DNA of 64,000 nt from an uncultured Candidatus Actinomarina sp. (GTDB lineage: Bacteria; Actinomycetota; Acidimicrobiia; Actinomarinales; Actinomarinaceae). Where the stretch lies: positions 74,473 to 138,472 of the forward strand of contig CACNFT010000003.1 in the NCBI GenBank assembly GCA_902619825.1. Direction: 5' to 3'. Shown here piece after piece: positions 1-9,544 of this stretch (its first letter is position 1; every line of letters starts with the position of its first letter). The notes under the pieces were generated by a model, which saw only the letters and a program-made list of their open reading frames with translations, searched no databases and was not told the origin of the DNA. The translations under genes and the position numbers were made by a program.

Positions 1-242
1 TTGTGTTCTGCTGATAGTACATCTACACATTGAATACTTTGAAATATATTTAATTCATATATAAATTTTGTCCACTGCCCACCACCTGAACCAATTTCTA
101 ATAAATTATTTCCAACAAGGTTGTCTCTCAAGTAATCTTCTAACCTTTTCTGACCTCTTTTTTCACTGTAACCTGTCCTGTAGCCACCATTCCAGAGTTT
201 TTGAAAACTATTAATTTCTTCTCTTAATTTATTTTGATTCAT
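1..242 (-). CDS. SAM-dependent methyltransferase, N-terminal part (runs off left edge)
   Basis: This ORF is not in the supplied track. Reading the reverse strand from the ATG at 242 gives about 80 codons open to the window edge. The protein contains LLEIGSGGGQWT, a class I methyltransferase motif I that binds S-adenosylmethionine in the Rossmann fold. The downstream part, including motifs that would indicate the substrate, lies outside the window. It is transcribed away from the glycosyltransferase at 309, with a 66-bp AT-rich gap between them. By context it probably methylates a sugar or another part of the surface glycan. The fold call is good; the substrate is unknown. Confidence 0.7.
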   Translation of the reverse strand, partial: MNQNKLREEINSFQKLWNGGYRTGYSEKRGQKRLEDYLRDNLVGNNLLEIGSGGGQWTKFIYELNIFQSIQCVDVLSAEH

Positions 243-308
243 ATTGTGTTTACTATTAAAAATAAATATTAACAAAATATATTTTTTAATGATGAAAAGT
301 CAAAATTT

Positions 309-1100
309 ATGAAAGATCAAAAAAATTTAGCTGTTTGTGTAGTTGTTGATGCAAAATTTTTGTTTAAGTATTTTAAAAATTTTATAAACTCTTTGGAACT
401 TAAAGGAAAGTATAAAGGTGATATTGTAGTTATTACTAGCTGGTTTACTCCAACTTTTTTAGTATTTAAAACGTTTAATAAAAATATAAAAATTTATAGA
501 TTTCGAAGGATTAAATTTACTAAAAAAACAGAAAATTATCTCAAATCAATCCCTTCATTGCCCGGAGCTCCGAATAGACATATAACTAAAAATTTTCAGT
601 GGCATAAATTACATTTATTTAATGAAAAACTTAAAAAGTGGAAATACATTTTTTATCTTGACGTAAATATGATTATTCACTCAGATATAAATCCGATACT
701 ACAGAAAAAAATGAAAGATTCTCTATTAGCAAGAGCTGATGCTTTTCCCAATTATGATAGAACATTAAATACTCAGTTTTATGAAGATTCACAATTTTTT
801 AATCAATTGAAGACAGAATACGATTTGAGTTCTAAAAGATACTTTCAAACAGGCTTAATGTTGTTTGATACAAATATTATTAAACCTGAAATGTTTAATG
901 ATTTAATTCAAATAGTAGAAAAATATCCTTGCTCTAAAACAAATGAGCAAGGAATTTTAAATTTATATTTTTTAAAAAAGCCAGGACTTTATGTTGAATT
1001 ACCAAGCCATATAGATGAAAATTTATTAACTTATTACTATTGGAGATTGGAAGATAAACTAATAATAATTACAAAACAAAATGTTGAACAATACAAATAG
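309..1100 (+). CDS. GT8-like glycosyltransferase
   Basis: The 263-residue protein has the layout of a nucleotide-sugar transferase of the GT-A fold. An N-terminal strand (NLAVCVVVD) is followed mid-protein by YIFYLDVNMIIHSD, where the DxD-like metal motif of GT8-type enzymes is expected. FQTGLMLFDTNII then resembles the 'FNsGvmlin' segment of that family, and NEQGILNLYF matches the usual acceptor-side helix. The DVN triplet departs from a canonical DxD, so the donor may be unusual. It overlaps the next gene by 20 bases and probably forms an operon with the two following glycosyltransferases. Donor and acceptor are unknown. Confidence 0.6.
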   Translation: MKDQKNLAVCVVVDAKFLFKYFKNFINSLELKGKYKGDIVVITSWFTPTFLVFKTFNKNIKIYRFRRIKFTKKTENYLKSIPSLPGAPNRHITKNFQWHKLHLFNEKLKKWKYIFYLDVNMIIHSDINPILQKKMKDSLLARADAFPNYDRTLNTQFYEDSQFFNQLKTEYDLSSKRYFQTGLMLFDTNIIKPEMFNDLIQIVEKYPCSKTNEQGILNLYFLKKPGLYVELPSHIDENLLTYYYWRLEDKLIIITKQNVEQYK

Positions 1101-1833
1101 TCCGCTAATAACTGTAGTTATTCCAAGCTACAACAGAATAAAATTTCTTGAACAAGCATTGCAAAGCGTCTTTAGCCAAACATTAGAAGATTATGAAGTG
1201 GTAGTAATTAATGATGGTTCATCTGATAGTGGTTACTTTAATCATGATTATATTGATAAAATACACCAGATAAATTTAGAAACGAATCAGAAGAATTTAC
1301 ATGGATTTGGACCTGGTGCTATTAGAAATTTTGGAAACATCAAATCAAATACAAAATATATCGCATTTTTAGATGATGATGATGTATGGATGCCACAAAA
1401 ATTAGAAAAGCAAATTGAGATTTTAGAAAATTCCGAACAAAAAATGACATGTTCTGATGCATATATTGGAAATGGTCTGTTCGATATTAATCAAAACTAT
1501 GAATCATTCTTAAATGATTTTTATTTTGATAAACATAAAAAAATTTATTTTAGAAATAAATTTATTTCCTATTTTAGAAATTTTAGTTACCCAGAGGTAT
1601 GGAATTTAGGTTTTCTTAATAGTTTTATGAATTTAGCAAATCCAATTATTACCTCGTCAGTAATCATTGAAAGAGAAATTTTAGATAAAATTGGTTGGTT
1701 TCGGAACCTTCCTTTTGCTGCAGATTATGACTGTTGGAGAGGAGTTATGCAATTTACTGATTGTTACTTCGTAAATGAAAAATTAATTTATTACGACAAT
1801 AGTCATGGTGATGGAAGGAACTACTTTAAATAA
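1081..1833 (+). CDS. Family 2 glycosyltransferase
   Basis: This is a cytoplasmic GT-A glycosyltransferase of 250 residues. It opens with ITVVIPSYNR and continues with VVVINDGSSD, the nucleotide-binding hallmarks of GT2. FLDDDDVW carries the metal-binding DxD. The C-terminal segment AADYDCWRGV resembles the catalytic-base ED/DxW region. It overlaps the upstream GT8-like gene by 20 bases and is followed 4 bases later by another transferase-like gene, which indicates one transcript. No transmembrane segment is evident. It should add one sugar to a growing lipid-linked glycan; the sugar cannot be told from the sequence. Confidence 0.85.
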   Translation: MLNNTNSPLITVVIPSYNRIKFLEQALQSVFSQTLEDYEVVVINDGSSDSGYFNHDYIDKIHQINLETNQKNLHGFGPGAIRNFGNIKSNTKYIAFLDDDDVWMPQKLEKQIEILENSEQKMTCSDAYIGNGLFDINQNYESFLNDFYFDKHKKIYFRNKFISYFRNFSYPEVWNLGFLNSFMNLANPIITSSVIIEREILDKIGWFRNLPFAADYDCWRGVMQFTDCYFVNEKLIYYDNSHGDGRNYFK

Positions 1834-1837
1834 TTCA

Positions 1838-2641
1838 ATGAATAAAAAACAAATCCATTTTTATACTTATGGTGATTCTAAAAAATATAAAGTCTCAAAA
1901 AAGCATTTAATTCATCTAGCTAAACTATCCGGATTATTTGATAAGCTTTATTCGTTTTCGCTTAATGATGTACCAAAAATAGAAAAATATCCTTATAATT
2001 TAATTTTTAATAATGATCGTGGTGGTGGATATTGGGTCTGGAAGTATTTGATTTTGGAAAAACTAATAAAAAATACAAACGAAGGCGATATTATTGTTTA
2101 TTGTGACTCTGGAAGTTCTTTCAATTATCACGCAAAACATAGGTTTCTAGAATATATTGATATGTTAAATTTTTCTGAATTTGGTAATTTTAGAATGGAA
2201 TCAAAAAAACACCATATTGAAAAATTGTGGACAACAAAAGAGATTTTCCAATATTTTAATGTTGAAAAAGATACCAAAGTTACAGACACTACCCAACTAT
2301 TAGGAGGCTATTTACTATTTAAAAATTGTGACCACACAAAGAATTTGTTAAATATTTTTTTTGATTTACTGTCAAAAGATTGGGAACTGATTACAGATAA
2401 ATATAACAACAATCAAATTCCAAATTTTGTTGAAAATAGACATGATCAAAGTATTTGGAGTGTGCTTACCAAAAAATATGGGGGGGAGATAATTGAAAAT
2501 GAGAGCTACTTTAACGAAAATGTAGAAAAACAGTACCAATATCCTTTTTTAAGCGTAAGGAATTATGGTCATGGAAAAAAAGATACATTAAAGTATAATT
2601 TTAATTTTAAAAATGTGAAAACTACTCCAGTTTATTTCTAA
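1838..2641 (+). CDS. Putative glycosyltransferase (capsule-type, DxG/DxD-like)
   Basis: The ORF track starts at 1805 inside the previous gene. The ATG at 1838 (MNKKQIHFYTYGDS) is chosen because it follows the upstream stop by 4 bases and begins directly with a beta strand typical of this family. The signature GGGYWVWKYLIL followed by GDIIVYCDSGSS resembles bacterial polysaccharide-locus transferases with a GT-A-like core. The later HDQSIWSVL is typical of GT8/GT32-like donor-binding regions. The gene converges on the membrane protein at 2622 with a 20-base overlap. A transferase role is inferred from motifs and context; I cannot assign a CAZy family. Confidence 0.5.
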   Translation: MNKKQIHFYTYGDSKKYKVSKKHLIHLAKLSGLFDKLYSFSLNDVPKIEKYPYNLIFNNDRGGGYWVWKYLILEKLIKNTNEGDIIVYCDSGSSFNYHAKHRFLEYIDMLNFSEFGNFRMESKKHHIEKLWTTKEIFQYFNVEKDTKVTDTTQLLGGYLLFKNCDHTKNLLNIFFDLLSKDWELITDKYNNNQIPNFVENRHDQSIWSVLTKKYGGEIIENESYFNENVEKQYQYPFLSVRNYGHGKKDTLKYNFNFKNVKTTPVYF

Positions 2642-4262
2642 TTTTATATAGGTTCAAACAGAGATATATTGCAAACACTAAATTCGTAAAAGGTATGCTT
2701 TGGAGATTAGCTTTTAAGCCAACAGAATTGTATTTATAAATAGAATCTTTTTTTTGTAAAGAATCTTTACAATTTTCAAAATTTAGTACATTATCGTACT
2801 CTATGAAAATTTGGTTGAGTTCACAAGTAAAAACAATACTGTTTTTGTAGTTTTTATAATCAATCATTTGTTCACTATATTTTGATGGGAAGCCTAGAAA
2901 AAATAAAAACATAAATATTAGGAATACTGAAATAACAGTACCTTTTCCTTTTAATCTTGTATTAATAATCACTAGTAAACAAGTTAATGAAAGGCAAAGA
3001 AAAAAAGCATAATAAAAAGTTTTTACAGAGTCCCCCGTCGTCGGATCAAAATTCTTTGTTGAGAAAAAACCAGCAGAAGAAAATGCAACAGCTGCAATTC
3101 CAATAATTGGTGATAACAAAGATAATCTTAAAGATTTGTAAAAGAAACTAATAGCAATTACAAGAAAATAAAAAAATAAAGTAACATTTAATGAAGTTCT
3201 CATTCTTATTTCATCTAATATATTCTCACCTTCATCTTCTGCAATATATCTAGAGTTAACATCGCCGACATATTTAAGTGTTCTGGTTTCTTTGCTAAAT
3301 TTGATTATCGGAATAGTATTTGTCTTTTTTCCAGGTTCTTTTTCTTCAAAAACTAAAAAATCTTTTCTATGAGAATTAAATTTTGAATGGTCTGCGTTCC
3401 AATATAATTCAAAATAGTCAGAAAAAGTATCAAGTAAAGTTATGGCTCTAAATGAATTATTGTGAAAATCTTTATGAGGATTGTCATTAATTTCTCTAGA
3501 GTTGTAATTTGTAAAAAATTCAAAACTAGCTGAATTGTTATATTTTTCATCATGTTGAACATCGAAAATTAATTTATCATTCAAAAAATAATTTTCACCA
3601 TGAAGTAAAAAAATAGCTGCAAGTAATAAGATAACTTTTTTGACTTTTAATTGTCTAAATTTACCTAAATTTTTAATTCCAAAATGAAAAAACATAAATA
3701 TTAAATACATTACAAATATTGATATTTTCAAAGTTGAAATAAAAATAGAAATTAATAAAAAATAATACAAAAATTCAATTTCTTTTTTCTGTTTAAATAA
3801 ATCTATCAAATATATACCCCAGACAATAGAGACAAATCCTAACAACTCTGGCTTAAATGTCATTCTGAGAATTAGTGATGGTGGGCTTATATTTAATACT
3901 ATTAAAGACAAATAAATTTTATTTAAATTAAATCCTTGGAAAAATAAATATTTCCTTAGACCTAAAGTTCCAAAATAATATAATATAAAATTTCCAAACA
4001 AGATAGAAATGTTTAAGGTATCAAAATTAGACAAACCTCCAGTTAAAGCTTGTATAAGTAGAGTAAAAATATAAAGAAAGTAATAATAAAAATTTCCTTG
4101 TTCTAGAGCAGTTGATTCTATCTCACCAGTGTAAAACAAAAAATAGTTAAAATATTTATCAAAGTCTGGCGAATAAACAATATCATAATTCAAATAAGTA
4201 ATAATAAATGAAATATAAAAACTTAGAAAATAAGAAAACTTTATAACATATTTTTTGATCAT
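2622..4262 (-). CDS. Polytopic membrane protein, EpsG/Wzy-like candidate polymerase
   Basis: The protein has 546 residues and about ten hydrophobic segments. A large soluble loop near the middle (around residues 215-345) begins after HGENYFLNDK. N-terminal helices such as FSYFLSFYISFIITYL and the extracytoplasmic loop resemble EpsG-type or dolichyl-mannosyltransferase-like proteins that polymerise or ligate surface glycans. No catalytic motif can be named confidently. The start overlaps the stop of the upstream FkbM methyltransferase by 4 bases (ATGA), so the two are translationally coupled. It is one of three candidate polymerase or ligase proteins in the island. Confidence 0.5.
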   Translation of the reverse strand: MIKKYVIKFSYFLSFYISFIITYLNYDIVYSPDFDKYFNYFLFYTGEIESTALEQGNFYYYFLYIFTLLIQALTGGLSNFDTLNISILFGNFILYYFGTLGLRKYLFFQGFNLNKIYLSLIVLNISPPSLILRMTFKPELLGFVSIVWGIYLIDLFKQKKEIEFLYYFLLISIFISTLKISIFVMYLIFMFFHFGIKNLGKFRQLKVKKVILLLAAIFLLHGENYFLNDKLIFDVQHDEKYNNSASFEFFTNYNSREINDNPHKDFHNNSFRAITLLDTFSDYFELYWNADHSKFNSHRKDFLVFEEKEPGKKTNTIPIIKFSKETRTLKYVGDVNSRYIAEDEGENILDEIRMRTSLNVTLFFYFLVIAISFFYKSLRLSLLSPIIGIAAVAFSSAGFFSTKNFDPTTGDSVKTFYYAFFLCLSLTCLLVIINTRLKGKGTVISVFLIFMFLFFLGFPSKYSEQMIDYKNYKNSIVFTCELNQIFIEYDNVLNFENCKDSLQKKDSIYKYNSVGLKANLQSIPFTNLVFAIYLCLNLYKIRNKLE

Positions 4263-5008
4263 AGATTTTTAATTTGCTCCTTTATGACAAAAATTAGTTT
4301 TTTTCTGTTCTTGAAAAGGTTCAAAAATAAGTAAATTTTTGATAATGTAAATTTACTTTTTAAATGATAAATAAAAATCAATGGAGGGTATAAATCTTTT
4401 TTATTTATATATACTGCATCACCTGTTGGTTTATTGCTTACCCAACTTGTTTTTATTCTCAAGAATCCTTCATTGTTTAAATATTTATCTAAATCATAAA
4501 TTAATACGCCATTTTCGTAAATTTCTTTTCTTGAGATTTCTGTAATTACAAATTTAAAGTTTTTCAATTTATCTTCAAATCCTTTAATCACTTCAAGCTC
4601 ATATCCTTGAACATCAATTAAAAGAAAGTTTGCATATATATCAGGCACATCTGTATATTTTTTTATCTTTATAGATTCAACAGTTTCAAAATTAATTTCT
4701 GGAAAATATTTTTTGTGACCGGTTGGTTTGAGAACAGAAGAAGATGAACCAAAGTTAGATTGTGTTACATTAATGTTTATTTCTTGATTTTTATTTCCTA
4801 GTCCAAAATTATACAATTTAACATTTTGTAAGTTACCATATTTATCTTTAAGAATCTCAAATGCACTATCAAGTGGTTCAAACAAATAAATATTTGAGTT
4901 TGTTATTTCAAAATACATCGGTACCTCTTGTCCTACATTTGCTCCAACATGAATCAAACCATTAATATGCTTCTTATTTTTAAATAAAAATTTTCTTATT
5001 AAAGACAT
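4259..5008 (-). CDS. FkbM-family methyltransferase
   Basis: This is a class I SAM-dependent methyltransferase of 249 residues. GLIHVGANVGQE is motif I, IYLFEPLDSAFE supplies the acidic residue for the ribose hydroxyls, and FLLIDVQGYELEVIKG is the diagnostic FkbM-domain segment near residue 135. FkbM proteins O-methylate polyketides and, in surface-polysaccharide loci, sugar hydroxyls. The neighbours are a GT61 protein 2 bases upstream and a membrane protein overlapping by 4 bases downstream, which supports glycan methylation as its job. The specific hydroxyl is unknown. Confidence 0.85.
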   Translation of the reverse strand: MSLIRKFLFKNKKHINGLIHVGANVGQEVPMYFEITNSNIYLFEPLDSAFEILKDKYGNLQNVKLYNFGLGNKNQEININVTQSNFGSSSSVLKPTGHKKYFPEINFETVESIKIKKYTDVPDIYANFLLIDVQGYELEVIKGFEDKLKNFKFVITEISRKEIYENGVLIYDLDKYLNNEGFLRIKTSWVSNKPTGDAVYINKKDLYPPLIFIYHLKSKFTLSKIYLFLNLFKNRKKLIFVIKEQIKNL

Positions 5009-5010
5009 GT

Positions 5011-6030
5011 TTATTTGTCTCTATTTTTTACTGGAAAATGTAACTTTAGAAAGGATTTAAATCTCTGAGGATCTACGAAATAATCTGAACCATAATAATT
5101 GTTATTTTCTACTTTTGCTAAAAAATAATAATAATTCAAATCTAAAGCAGATGATAACGAATAAAAACAATTATTTTTATAATCTCCAGAACCTCGTATT
5201 TCGATAACATCTTTATTTTTATCAAGAAAAAGCATATTTGTTAGTCCAGCACCGTGAACACCCCCGAGGACTTTTGCAGAATTTACTAGTTGAATCTGCT
5301 CAATTAATTTTAGATTTTCAAATTCAATTATTTTGAAATCATAATCATCCAAGATATCAAATACTTCTTCAGTGTTCGATATCTTTCTTTTATCTGCAGA
5401 TTGTCTTGATATCCAAATCCTATCAATATAGTTTTTATTATTTTCTTCAAGATAAAGATTTTTTAATCTTTTGGAAATATTATTTATTAAATTACTGTCA
5501 AAATTACCTGAAACAGCAGCATGAGTGGTTATATCCAAATTTTCAACAAGATATGTTTTATTATCATCCAAAAAAATATAATTTAAATTAAGACCGTCGA
5601 GAATTTCAGTTACATACTCTTTATTTTCATAATTTTTAGAAAGTAAAATAAGCTCAGGATATTTTTTTTCAATTAAAAATTCAACCCTTTGAAGAGCATC
5701 CCCAAACCAGTGAAAATAATTGTGACTTTTTTCATTAGCAATCCAAGATGCATTTTTAATTATTTCAATTTTTGAATGGTTATTTTTAAGAAAAAGATTT
5801 TTAACTATTGTTTTTAATTTTCTTTTAAATTTATATTCATTCATATTCCAGTATTTACTTCCAAATAAAAATTTATCTCCTTTAAAAAATTGAAATTTGT
5901 TAATATAAATATTTTTTTTATTAATTAACTTTATTTTTTGGAATGTTCTTTCAAATTCATGTTCAAACATAAACAAATCCTCATTGTTTAGGTTTTCAGG
6001 TAATTTTCTCTTTATTTTGTATTTACTCAT
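5011..6030 (-). CDS. GT61-type glycosyltransferase (DUF563)
   Basis: The 339-residue protein matches the GT61/DUF563 layout. SHNYFHWFGDALQR contains the conserved histidine and tryptophan segment. RIWISRQ is the usual arginine-rich strand, and GGVHGAGLTNMLF is the diagnostic GxHGAGLTN motif, followed by VIEIRG. In eukaryotes this family includes xylosyl- and GlcNAc-transferases; bacterial members sit in capsule loci. No membrane segment is seen, so it is probably a cytoplasmic or peripheral enzyme. It lies in a four-gene minus-strand run with a GT2, an FkbM methyltransferase and a membrane protein. Confidence 0.8.
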   Translation of the reverse strand: MSKYKIKRKLPENLNNEDLFMFEHEFERTFQKIKLINKKNIYINKFQFFKGDKFLFGSKYWNMNEYKFKRKLKTIVKNLFLKNNHSKIEIIKNASWIANEKSHNYFHWFGDALQRVEFLIEKKYPELILLSKNYENKEYVTEILDGLNLNYIFLDDNKTYLVENLDITTHAAVSGNFDSNLINNISKRLKNLYLEENNKNYIDRIWISRQSADKRKISNTEEVFDILDDYDFKIIEFENLKLIEQIQLVNSAKVLGGVHGAGLTNMLFLDKNKDVIEIRGSGDYKNNCFYSLSSALDLNYYYFLAKVENNNYYGSDYFVDPQRFKSFLKLHFPVKNRDK

Positions 6031-6041
6031 AAAATCAAAAT

Positions 6042-6779
6042 TTAGATCTTTCCTGAAGCTTTAAAAGTAATCTTTGATAAAAATTTGCTCATTGATATAA
6101 TTCTAAGAAAAATTTTAAGTCCATCATAAAATCTAATTTTTTTACCCTCAGAGTACAATCTTCCCTCATAAGAGATTGGTATCTCAATAATCTCATTTCC
6201 TGTTTTTAAAAACTTTGAGAGCAACTCAATTTCAATAGTAAAAGAGTTTGACTCAATACTTATTTCGTTTAAAAATTTTGTTGGCATCATCATGTAACAA
6301 GTTGATATATCTGAAACTTGGTAATTATTTAAAAAAGAAAATAATTTAGCTAAAAATACATTTACATATACTAAGTAGCTATATTTCTTTATTCTTTTAT
6401 TATCACCAATTACCCTAGAGCCTAGTATTAATGATTTTTGATTTTTGACCATTATCTTGTACATTTTTACAATATCTTTTGGAAAATATTCCAAGTCAGC
6501 ATCATGAATTATTGTGTAATCAGATTTTAAAATAGAGTTTACTTCTCTAATGCAACTACCCTTTCCTTGGTTTACCTGTTTTGAAACCAGTGTGATATTC
6601 TGATATTTATTGCTTAAATTTTGAGCAATATTTTTGCTATCATCTAATGAATTATCGTTTACTAAAAAGATTTCATAATTTATTGATGAGCTTTCTAATT
6701 CATTAACTAATCTGTTTACAGATTCTTCAAGGAAAACTTCTTCGTTATAAAATGGAACAATTACGCTAAGTAGTTTCAT
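6042..6779 (-). CDS. GT2 dolichol-phosphate-mannose synthase-like transferase
   Basis: The 245-residue protein begins LLSVIVPFYNEEVFLEES, continues with IFLVNDNSLDDS and has the metal motif HDADLEYFP. This order (NEE, NDxS, DADL) is typical of polyprenyl-phosphate mannose/glucose synthases (DPM1/DpgS type), which transfer a sugar from a nucleotide donor to undecaprenyl phosphate. It ends with a basic segment and lacks the paired C-terminal membrane helices of GtrB-type enzymes, so membrane attachment is probably peripheral. It heads a minus-strand operon and is divergent from the ABC exporter at 6861. Confidence 0.75.
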   Translation of the reverse strand: MKLLSVIVPFYNEEVFLEESVNRLVNELESSSINYEIFLVNDNSLDDSKNIAQNLSNKYQNITLVSKQVNQGKGSCIREVNSILKSDYTIIHDADLEYFPKDIVKMYKIMVKNQKSLILGSRVIGDNKRIKKYSYLVYVNVFLAKLFSFLNNYQVSDISTCYMMMPTKFLNEISIESNSFTIEIELLSKFLKTGNEIIEIPISYEGRLYSEGKKIRFYDGLKIFLRIISMSKFLSKITFKASGKI

Positions 6780-6860
6780 ATTGTTATATTAATGATTTAA
6801 TAATGAATCTTAATAAAAATTAATCTATTTAAAACTTCGTGTATTACCATAAAATATTGA

Positions 6861-8489
6861 ATGAAAAATTTACAAGAAACTATTTCAAATATTTTGTATG
6901 TTTCAAAACTAACGAAAACAAATAGAAAAAAAATAATAATTGTTGCATCTGTAATTTTATCAAATATATCTGCTCTTATGGACATACTCCTAATACTTGC
7001 ATTCACGGGATTAATAACATCAAGTGATAATTATGAGGGATTTACTAAAACAATCATAGATCTTTTTATTGAATATCCTTTTCTACTACCGGTAATTGTT
7101 TTAGTAAGATTTGGCTGTATTTATTCTCAAACAATAATTGAAAAAGCCTTAATACTTAACGTTCAACAAAATCTAAAAGTACACGTACTCGATGAGGTTT
7201 TCGATAAAAGAAACTATTCGGTCGCTGATGCATATTTTTATATAAATGACATAACTGGACATATTTCTTTTTTTTACACTGCTCTTATTGGATTAATGAA
7301 CAGTCTGATTCAAACTTTTGGTTTTTTGGCATATTTAATTATTTCTGATGCAAGAACAATTATCACATTTGGGGTAGGGGCTTTAATACTTTTTTATCCA
7401 AGTAGATTTTTTGTTAATAAATCAAGAGAGTATATGGATAAAGCATACAAAATCCAAAAGAAAAGTAATTATGAGATTCAAAAAATTGTTGACAATATGT
7501 TTCTTATAAAGCTATTGAAAAAAGACAGGGAAGAAATTGCAAATTTTGAGAATGTTATAGCCAAACTAAATAATGCTCTTTTAAATAATCATAGATTTGG
7601 ATCTATAAATTCATTTTTACCAAGCTTTGTAACAATGTTTGTTTTTTCAGTTTTAATTGGATTTTTTAACTTTGCAAGAATACTTACATTAGATTTTATA
7701 GGTGTAACTTTAAGATTATTTCAATCTCTTGGTTTAATTACAAGTAGTATAAACAGACTTGTAAATTCACAAGTTCATATCAAATATTTTTATCTTATGG
7801 ATAAAAATAAAAATAAACTTAACAAGGAAAATTATATTACGAACAATAGCTCTTTAGATGAAATAGTTGTCAGTATAAGAGATTTAAGTTTCTCATATTT
7901 CAATAGTGAAGAAAAAATTTTTGAGAATCTAAATGCATCATTTTACAAAAATAAACACACTTTAATCACTGGGCCTAATGGTTCTGGTAAAAGTACGTTA
8001 CTTGGCTTGATGTCTGGTGTGCTCTATTCTCAGAAAGGAAATGTAAGTGTAAACTCTGGAAAAATTGGATATATTGGGGCGTCGCCATTAATTTTTTCAA
8101 ACTCATTGAGGTTCAATTTACAATATGGAAACGAAAAAGAATTAGATGATACTACTCTTCTTGACGAGCTAAAGCAGTTTAATTTTTTTCAAGATCCAAA
8201 AAAGTATGATTTAGATATGAAAATTGATAATAAAAGTCTTTCCTCGGGTCAAATGCAAAAATTATCATTTATAAGAGCATTATTATCGGAATCAAATATC
8301 TTACTTCTTGATGAATCAACAGCAAATCTTGATGATGATACAAAAGACAAGATATTTGAAATACTAGACACTAAAAAAATAACAATAATAAATTCTACAC
8401 ATGATCCAAAAAGATTCAATAATGCTGATTATCATTACAAAATTTCTTTTGATAATGACAAAAGGTTTCTTATAGAGGAAAAATACTAA
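6861..8489 (+). CDS. ABC half-exporter (ATPase fused to permease), candidate glycan flippase
   Basis: The 542-residue protein has about six membrane helices in residues 1-300 and a nucleotide-binding domain from about 330. Visible motifs are Walker A GPNGSGKS (about residue 371), the signature LSSGQMQKLS (about 459), Walker B ILLLDES (about 480) and the H-loop STHD. A fused half-transporter of this size within a glycan island resembles PglK-type flippases, which move undecaprenyl-linked oligosaccharides across the membrane. No Wzx-type flippase was recognised in the window, which strengthens that inference. It could instead be a peptide or lipid exporter. Its stop overlaps the convergent neighbour by 4 bases. 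Confidence 0.8.
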   Translation: MKNLQETISNILYVSKLTKTNRKKIIIVASVILSNISALMDILLILAFTGLITSSDNYEGFTKTIIDLFIEYPFLLPVIVLVRFGCIYSQTIIEKALILNVQQNLKVHVLDEVFDKRNYSVADAYFYINDITGHISFFYTALIGLMNSLIQTFGFLAYLIISDARTIITFGVGALILFYPSRFFVNKSREYMDKAYKIQKKSNYEIQKIVDNMFLIKLLKKDREEIANFENVIAKLNNALLNNHRFGSINSFLPSFVTMFVFSVLIGFFNFARILTLDFIGVTLRLFQSLGLITSSINRLVNSQVHIKYFYLMDKNKNKLNKENYITNNSSLDEIVVSIRDLSFSYFNSEEKIFENLNASFYKNKHTLITGPNGSGKSTLLGLMSGVLYSQKGNVSVNSGKIGYIGASPLIFSNSLRFNLQYGNEKELDDTTLLDELKQFNFFQDPKKYDLDMKIDNKSLSSGQMQKLSFIRALLSESNILLLDESTANLDDDTKDKIFEILDTKKITIINSTHDPKRFNNADYHYKISFDNDKRFLIEEKY

Positions 8490-9511
8490 TAATTTATTTT
8501 CCTTAGAATTTTTCTAAAAAGTGTTTTTAGTTTTTTAATTCTTCTTTCTTTTTTTAATTTTAAATGATACTTTGATTTTGAATTTTCAAATTGTTTTTCA
8601 GACTCAGTTACTAAAATACTATCAATATCTGAGACAATCGTTTTAGACTTTATTTTTTGAATCCACCATTTAATATCAAAATACTCCAAATTAATGTCTG
8701 CTAATTGACTTTTATATTCATCAAGTTTTTCAATAGTTATCTTGTTGAGGTTATTTACAAAAATTATTGGAAAGATATTAAATGATTCTAATGCATAATT
8801 TTTATTTACTACAGGTATAGATCCAGCGTAAAGTGATTCCCATATCCGATGGGTATCAATGCCATTGCCTTCAGGAGAAATAATATATTGATACTTTTTT
8901 ATATTTGAAAGGTACTCTCTCAAAGATAACTTTTCTTTTTCAATAACCGCCCACGATTTGTTTTTAAGATTATTCTTTATTTTTTTTCTTCTTAGATAAT
9001 TAGTATTATCTTCAAAATTTATATAGACCTTATTTTGAATTTTTAGATTTTCATTATTCTCTAGAAAATGATCATAATTTAAATTTTTTGGATGATTGTT
9101 TGCAAGGCCTAAAGGAATTGGAATCAATTTATCATGTCTATAGCCAATATTTGGTGAGTACCAGGCTGAGACACAGTCAGGTTTTGTACTAAATAATTTT
9201 TTTGTAATTTTTTCGTCGCTTTGGCCGGTTATAATTTTAATATTTTTGAATTCAGTAACATTTTTTAACATTTCAAATAAAGATTCAATCATATATAAAT
9301 TTGAAAAGATTAAATCATTTTCTCTTAATTTAAAACTCTTTATCTTATAAAAACAAAATTCATTATCTTCATATATTACAAAAACATTATCACTGTTAAC
9401 TTCACAGTCTTTTTTCAATATTATTTCCGAATAAACTATATCGGAATATCTTGCAAAGTTACTACTGCTAAGAATTTCACTATTTTTAAAAAGATTTCTA
9501 GTTAGTACCAT
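8486..9511 (-). CDS. Exostosin-like (GT47-type) glycosyltransferase
   Basis: The track start at 9616 would overlap the divergent gene at 9545 by 72 bases. I prefer the ATG at 9511 (MVLTRNLFKN), which gives 341 residues and a short divergent gap. The C-terminal half contains YIISPEGNGIDTHRIWESLY followed by AGSIPVV, the diagnostic exostosin/GT47-like segment in which the glutamate and the WExL region bind the nucleotide sugar. The protein is basic at its C terminus, suggesting peripheral membrane contact. It probably adds a sugar in the island's glycan. The family call is firm; the start and the substrate are less certain. Confidence 0.7.
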   Translation of the reverse strand: MVLTRNLFKNSEILSSSNFARYSDIVYSEIILKKDCEVNSDNVFVIYEDNEFCFYKIKSFKLRENDLIFSNLYMIESLFEMLKNVTEFKNIKIITGQSDEKITKKLFSTKPDCVSAWYSPNIGYRHDKLIPIPLGLANNHPKNLNYDHFLENNENLKIQNKVYINFEDNTNYLRRKKIKNNLKNKSWAVIEKEKLSLREYLSNIKKYQYIISPEGNGIDTHRIWESLYAGSIPVVNKNYALESFNIFPIIFVNNLNKITIEKLDEYKSQLADINLEYFDIKWWIQKIKSKTIVSDIDSILVTESEKQFENSKSKYHLKLKKERRIKKLKTLFRKILRKINY

Positions 9512-9544
9512 ATAGTTACAGTTTAAAATAGAATTAAAGGTTTT

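Noticed and set aside
5406-5591. Plus-strand ORF inside the GT61 gene
   Set aside because: It is a shadow of the minus-strand coding frame, with no start signal and no recognisable domain. The same applies to the other track ORFs nested in larger genes, such as 14147, 15143, 20810, 30887, 45110 and 58676.
6797-7006. Minus-strand ORF over the ABC exporter start
   Set aside because: It overlaps a clear ABC exporter N terminus, and its hydrophobic residues arise from antisense of membrane-helix codons.
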